Both the position numbers and the translations under genes were made by a program. The notes under the pieces are model-generated. The model worked only from the letters and a program-made list of their open reading frames with translations, did not search any database and was not told where the DNA came from. 64,000 nucleotides of DNA from Frondihabitans sp. Leaf304 (GTDB taxonomy: Bacteria; Actinomycetota; Actinomycetes; Actinomycetales; Microbacteriaceae): contig NZ_LMNV01000005.1 of assembly GCF_001423105.1 (NCBI RefSeq), forward strand, positions 135,019-199,018, read 5' to 3'. Positions within the stretch are counted from its first letter, which is position 1, and every line of letters starts with the position of its first letter. Shown here one piece after another: positions 62,151 to 64,000 of this stretch.

Positions 62151-62156
62151 ACGGGT

Positions 62157-62708
62157 ATGGATGAAGTCATTGGGGACCGGGCGGATTGGCTGTTAGCCGC
62201 AGCGGGTGACGGGCGTGCGTTTGGCCGTATTTTCGACCGTCACGCGCCACGTCTGGTGCGCCACGTCGCAGGTCTCGTCCCGGCGTCCACCGATGCGGAC
62301 GATGCTGTCGCCATCGTTTTTATGGAAGCGTGGCGTCACCGCGATCGCGTCCGGTTCGTCGACGACTCGTTGTTGCCGTGGTTATTGGTCACGGCCACGA
62401 ACACCGCCCACAACCTCACTCGGTCAGCGCGGCGACACCGGCAATTCCTTTCCCGGTTCCCGGTCGATGACCCCGCACCCGACCCGGCTGACCGGTTCAC
62501 CGAGGGGGCCGCCTCTGCGGCTCTCCGGACTCTCTCGCGAACCGATCAACAGGTCTTGACGTTGTGCGTCTTGGAAGGCCTCAGTGAGCGAGAAGCCGCG
62601 GTGGCCCTTGGAGTGCCACCGGGCACCGTCAAATCACGACTTCACCGCGCTAAAGCGCGACTGCATCAGCACTACACAACCGCGGAAACTCTCGGAGGCA
62701 CACTGTGA
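62157..62708 (+). CDS. ECF-type RNA polymerase sigma factor
   Basis: 183 residues. Region 2 (FGRIFDRHAPRLVRHVAGLV; DADDAVAIVFMEAWRHRDR; LLPWLLVTATNTAHNLTR) and region 4 (LSRTDQQVLTLCVLEGLSEREAAVALGVPPGTVKSRLHRAK) are complete. The gene overlaps the next one (GTGA), which encodes a membrane protein, the usual place of the anti-sigma factor. Probably turns on a small envelope or stress regulon. Confidence 0.88.
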   Translation: MDEVIGDRADWLLAAAGDGRAFGRIFDRHAPRLVRHVAGLVPASTDADDAVAIVFMEAWRHRDRVRFVDDSLLPWLLVTATNTAHNLTRSARRHRQFLSRFPVDDPAPDPADRFTEGAASAALRTLSRTDQQVLTLCVLEGLSEREAAVALGVPPGTVKSRLHRAKARLHQHYTTAETLGGTL

Positions 62709-63619
62709 ACGACAACCCCATCTCCCCCCGCCTGGCCTCGATGCGAGATGCCCTCATGGGAGAAGTTGATTCTGTCGAGGCTGCGGAAACACCCCGGCGG
62801 CGTCTGCGGAAACCGTCCCGAAGTACGGCGGCTGCGGTCGCCGGGGCTTTCCTTCTCGGGTCAGCGCTGACCGGTGGGTTGACAGCTGCAGCGTTCGCCG
62901 GCCCCGACACGAATGCTCTCCTCGAGACCGCGTTGGCGACCTCGACCCGGTACCAGGTGGAAGTCGGCAATCACGGCTCTCTTCTTGGCACACCGGCCTT
63001 CGAAGTGACTCAGGGGCAATCGACGCTTTCGCTCGGAACGCGACCTGCGGGCGCTGACCGGGTGGCATTCACGTGGGAATGCCTTGATTCCGGCACCATT
63101 ACCGTGACCGTGAACGGCACAACCGACAGCGACCCCGTCACCTGCACACCGTCGTCTGGTGAGCAGACCGATTCGACGGGTTCGCAGTGGAACATGCGAC
63201 CGGTGAGCTCAGGGACCGCGTCCATCAAGGTCTCCGCCGAGGGCTCGGCACGGTATGCGGTGTGGGCGTCGTGGGCGAAAGCTGCCAGCATCGCCACCCC
63301 GTCCGCGCAGCAACAGGACGAAACCGCGGACGGGGTCGTCACCCTCACGGAATACACCGCCGCGTTCAACCGGCTCGAGGCGTGTTCAGCGCAAGCCGGG
63401 CACCCCATGTCGAACGTCCCGCTCTCCTGGTTCTCGGGCGGTGTGTGGACGGGGAAGCCCGGCGGAACTGGGCCGTGGTACCTGTACTCGACACCGTCCG
63501 ACGGCCTCGAGACATTCGACACCCAGTGCTACCCACGCGAGTTCCAAGCCGTCGACAACCTGTGGCAAACGGAGCACCCGATGCCCGCAGACCCGCCGGC
63601 GCAGCCGACACGCAAGTAA
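62705..63619 (+). CDS. Single-pass membrane protein, candidate anti-sigma partner
   Basis: 304 residues. A cytoplasmic N-terminus of about 40 residues, a membrane helix (about 42-65, STAAAVAGAFLLGSALTGGLTAAAFAG), and a 235-residue external domain with six cysteines (for example EACSAQAG and TQCYPREF), perhaps disulphide-bonded. The short cytoplasmic part could hold the sigma factor, but no zinc anti-sigma HxxxCxxC motif is seen. Position and translational coupling with the ECF sigma gene are the main support. Confidence 0.68.
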   Translation: MNDNPISPRLASMRDALMGEVDSVEAAETPRRRLRKPSRSTAAAVAGAFLLGSALTGGLTAAAFAGPDTNALLETALATSTRYQVEVGNHGSLLGTPAFEVTQGQSTLSLGTRPAGADRVAFTWECLDSGTITVTVNGTTDSDPVTCTPSSGEQTDSTGSQWNMRPVSSGTASIKVSAEGSARYAVWASWAKAASIATPSAQQQDETADGVVTLTEYTAAFNRLEACSAQAGHPMSNVPLSWFSGGVWTGKPGGTGPWYLYSTPSDGLETFDTQCYPREFQAVDNLWQTEHPMPADPPAQPTRK

Positions 63620-63818
63620 CCCAGCCACATCAGCCGGGGATGCGCGGTCCTCACCCAGGCATCCCCGGCTCTGCTGAAGCTCGGCTCGCGACCACAGCCC
63701 CTCGAGCGCTTCCGTGCTGGTAAGAGAACCTCCCGGCGACTCGTCCCAGCAGCCCGTTGTCTATCGAGAGAGGTTCCTCACCTTGGAAACAAGCGGGCGA
63801 GTGAGAGGAAGATCGGAC
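63620..63818. other. Short gap with terminator
   Basis: Holds the hairpin below; nothing else recognised. Confidence 0.5.
63633..63669 (+). terminator. Probable terminator of the ECF sigma operon
   Basis: GCCGGGGATGC (63633-63643) and its complement GCATCCCCGGC (63659-63669) with a 15-base loop. No T-tract. Confidence 0.6.
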
Positions 63819-64000
63819 GATGCGAGTCTTAAGAACTAGCGGAGGGGTCTCTCTAGGTGTCTCTCCGAGTCAAGAGGCTGCGTGGCCCGATCTTTCAGCC
63901 GCCGCCATCGACGCGGTCCGAAAAGGTCTGCATCTTGTGCCAGTCGTCCGGTTCAGGACTGACGCGGGTGCCTTCGGCAGCATCCCAGTGGACCCTCTCT
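63819..64000 (+). CDS. Unknown protein, cut by right window edge
   Basis: An ATG at 63819 with AGAGGAAG about 10 bp upstream opens 60 codons without a stop to the window end (MRVLRTSGGVSLGVSPSQEA, then AAIDAVRKGLHLVPVVRF). Protein-like but no family recognised. Confidence 0.4.

Overview
The window is high-GC actinobacterial chromosome, most likely from the family Microbacteriaceae. This is inferred from gene content and order (tilS-hpt-ftsH-folP-folB-folK-DUF3180-PH-PH-DUF2520-lysS, ClpC, an actinobacterial-type PfkA, a RIO kinase, short ArgA). Many genes carry a TANNNT box exactly 6 bp (sometimes 7) before the start codon, the arrangement expected for leaderless mRNAs. I used this spacing to choose several starts. 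Genus cannot be fixed from the sequence alone.

Layout. 1-7.5 kb: three closely related GntR regulators (the first cut by the left edge), AcuI-type reductase, PfkA, a small membrane protein, a PNPOx-like flavoprotein, TrhO and an AlkA-like DNA glycosylase. 7.5-14.3 kb: MarR regulator, then an arginine/proline catabolic block made of putA, a divergent Lrp regulator, ddaH and rocD. DdaH can make citrulline from methylarginines; RocD and PutA together take ornithine and proline to glutamate. 14.7-15.0 kb: a tRNA operon (Glu-Asp-Phe, minus strand) with a promoter candidate and terminator. 15.4-18.2 kb: two secreted cell-wall hydrolases sharing one coiled-coil scaffold, one ending in an M23 domain and one in an NlpC/P60 domain. 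18.3-30.4 kb: ppa, tilS, hpt, ftsH, folate genes, membrane PH-domain genes and lysS, an actinobacterial core block from which folE, panC, panD and coaX are missing.

30.4-42.4 kb: a LacI-controlled ABC importer operon ending in a fused glycerophosphodiester phosphodiesterase/inositol monophosphatase, a SigB-like sigma factor, a nuclease-domain protein, a RIO kinase preceded by a 19-codon reading frame, and NAD kinase. 42.6-49.4 kb: clpC, argA, a secreted protein, an SseB-like protein, radA and an SGNH hydrolase.

49.5-64 kb: a tRNA-Ser(CGA) marks the start of an accessory region with visibly lower GC, short genes and gaps. It holds a DUF6176 protein, Imm26-like immunity protein, cold-shock-like protein, lipoprotein, a lone CcsB, degraded serine-recombinase pieces at about 55.0 and 62.0 kb, two membrane proteins, an interrupted Mrr-like nuclease gene, a secreted collagen-like protein with a chitin-binding-like module, and an ECF sigma factor with its membrane partner. 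No integrase is visible. Intergenic spaces in the core carry several families of palindromic repeats. The most interesting items are the transporter/GDPD-IMPase operon, the exact leaderless spacing, the palindrome clusters, the folP extension and the interrupted nuclease locus.
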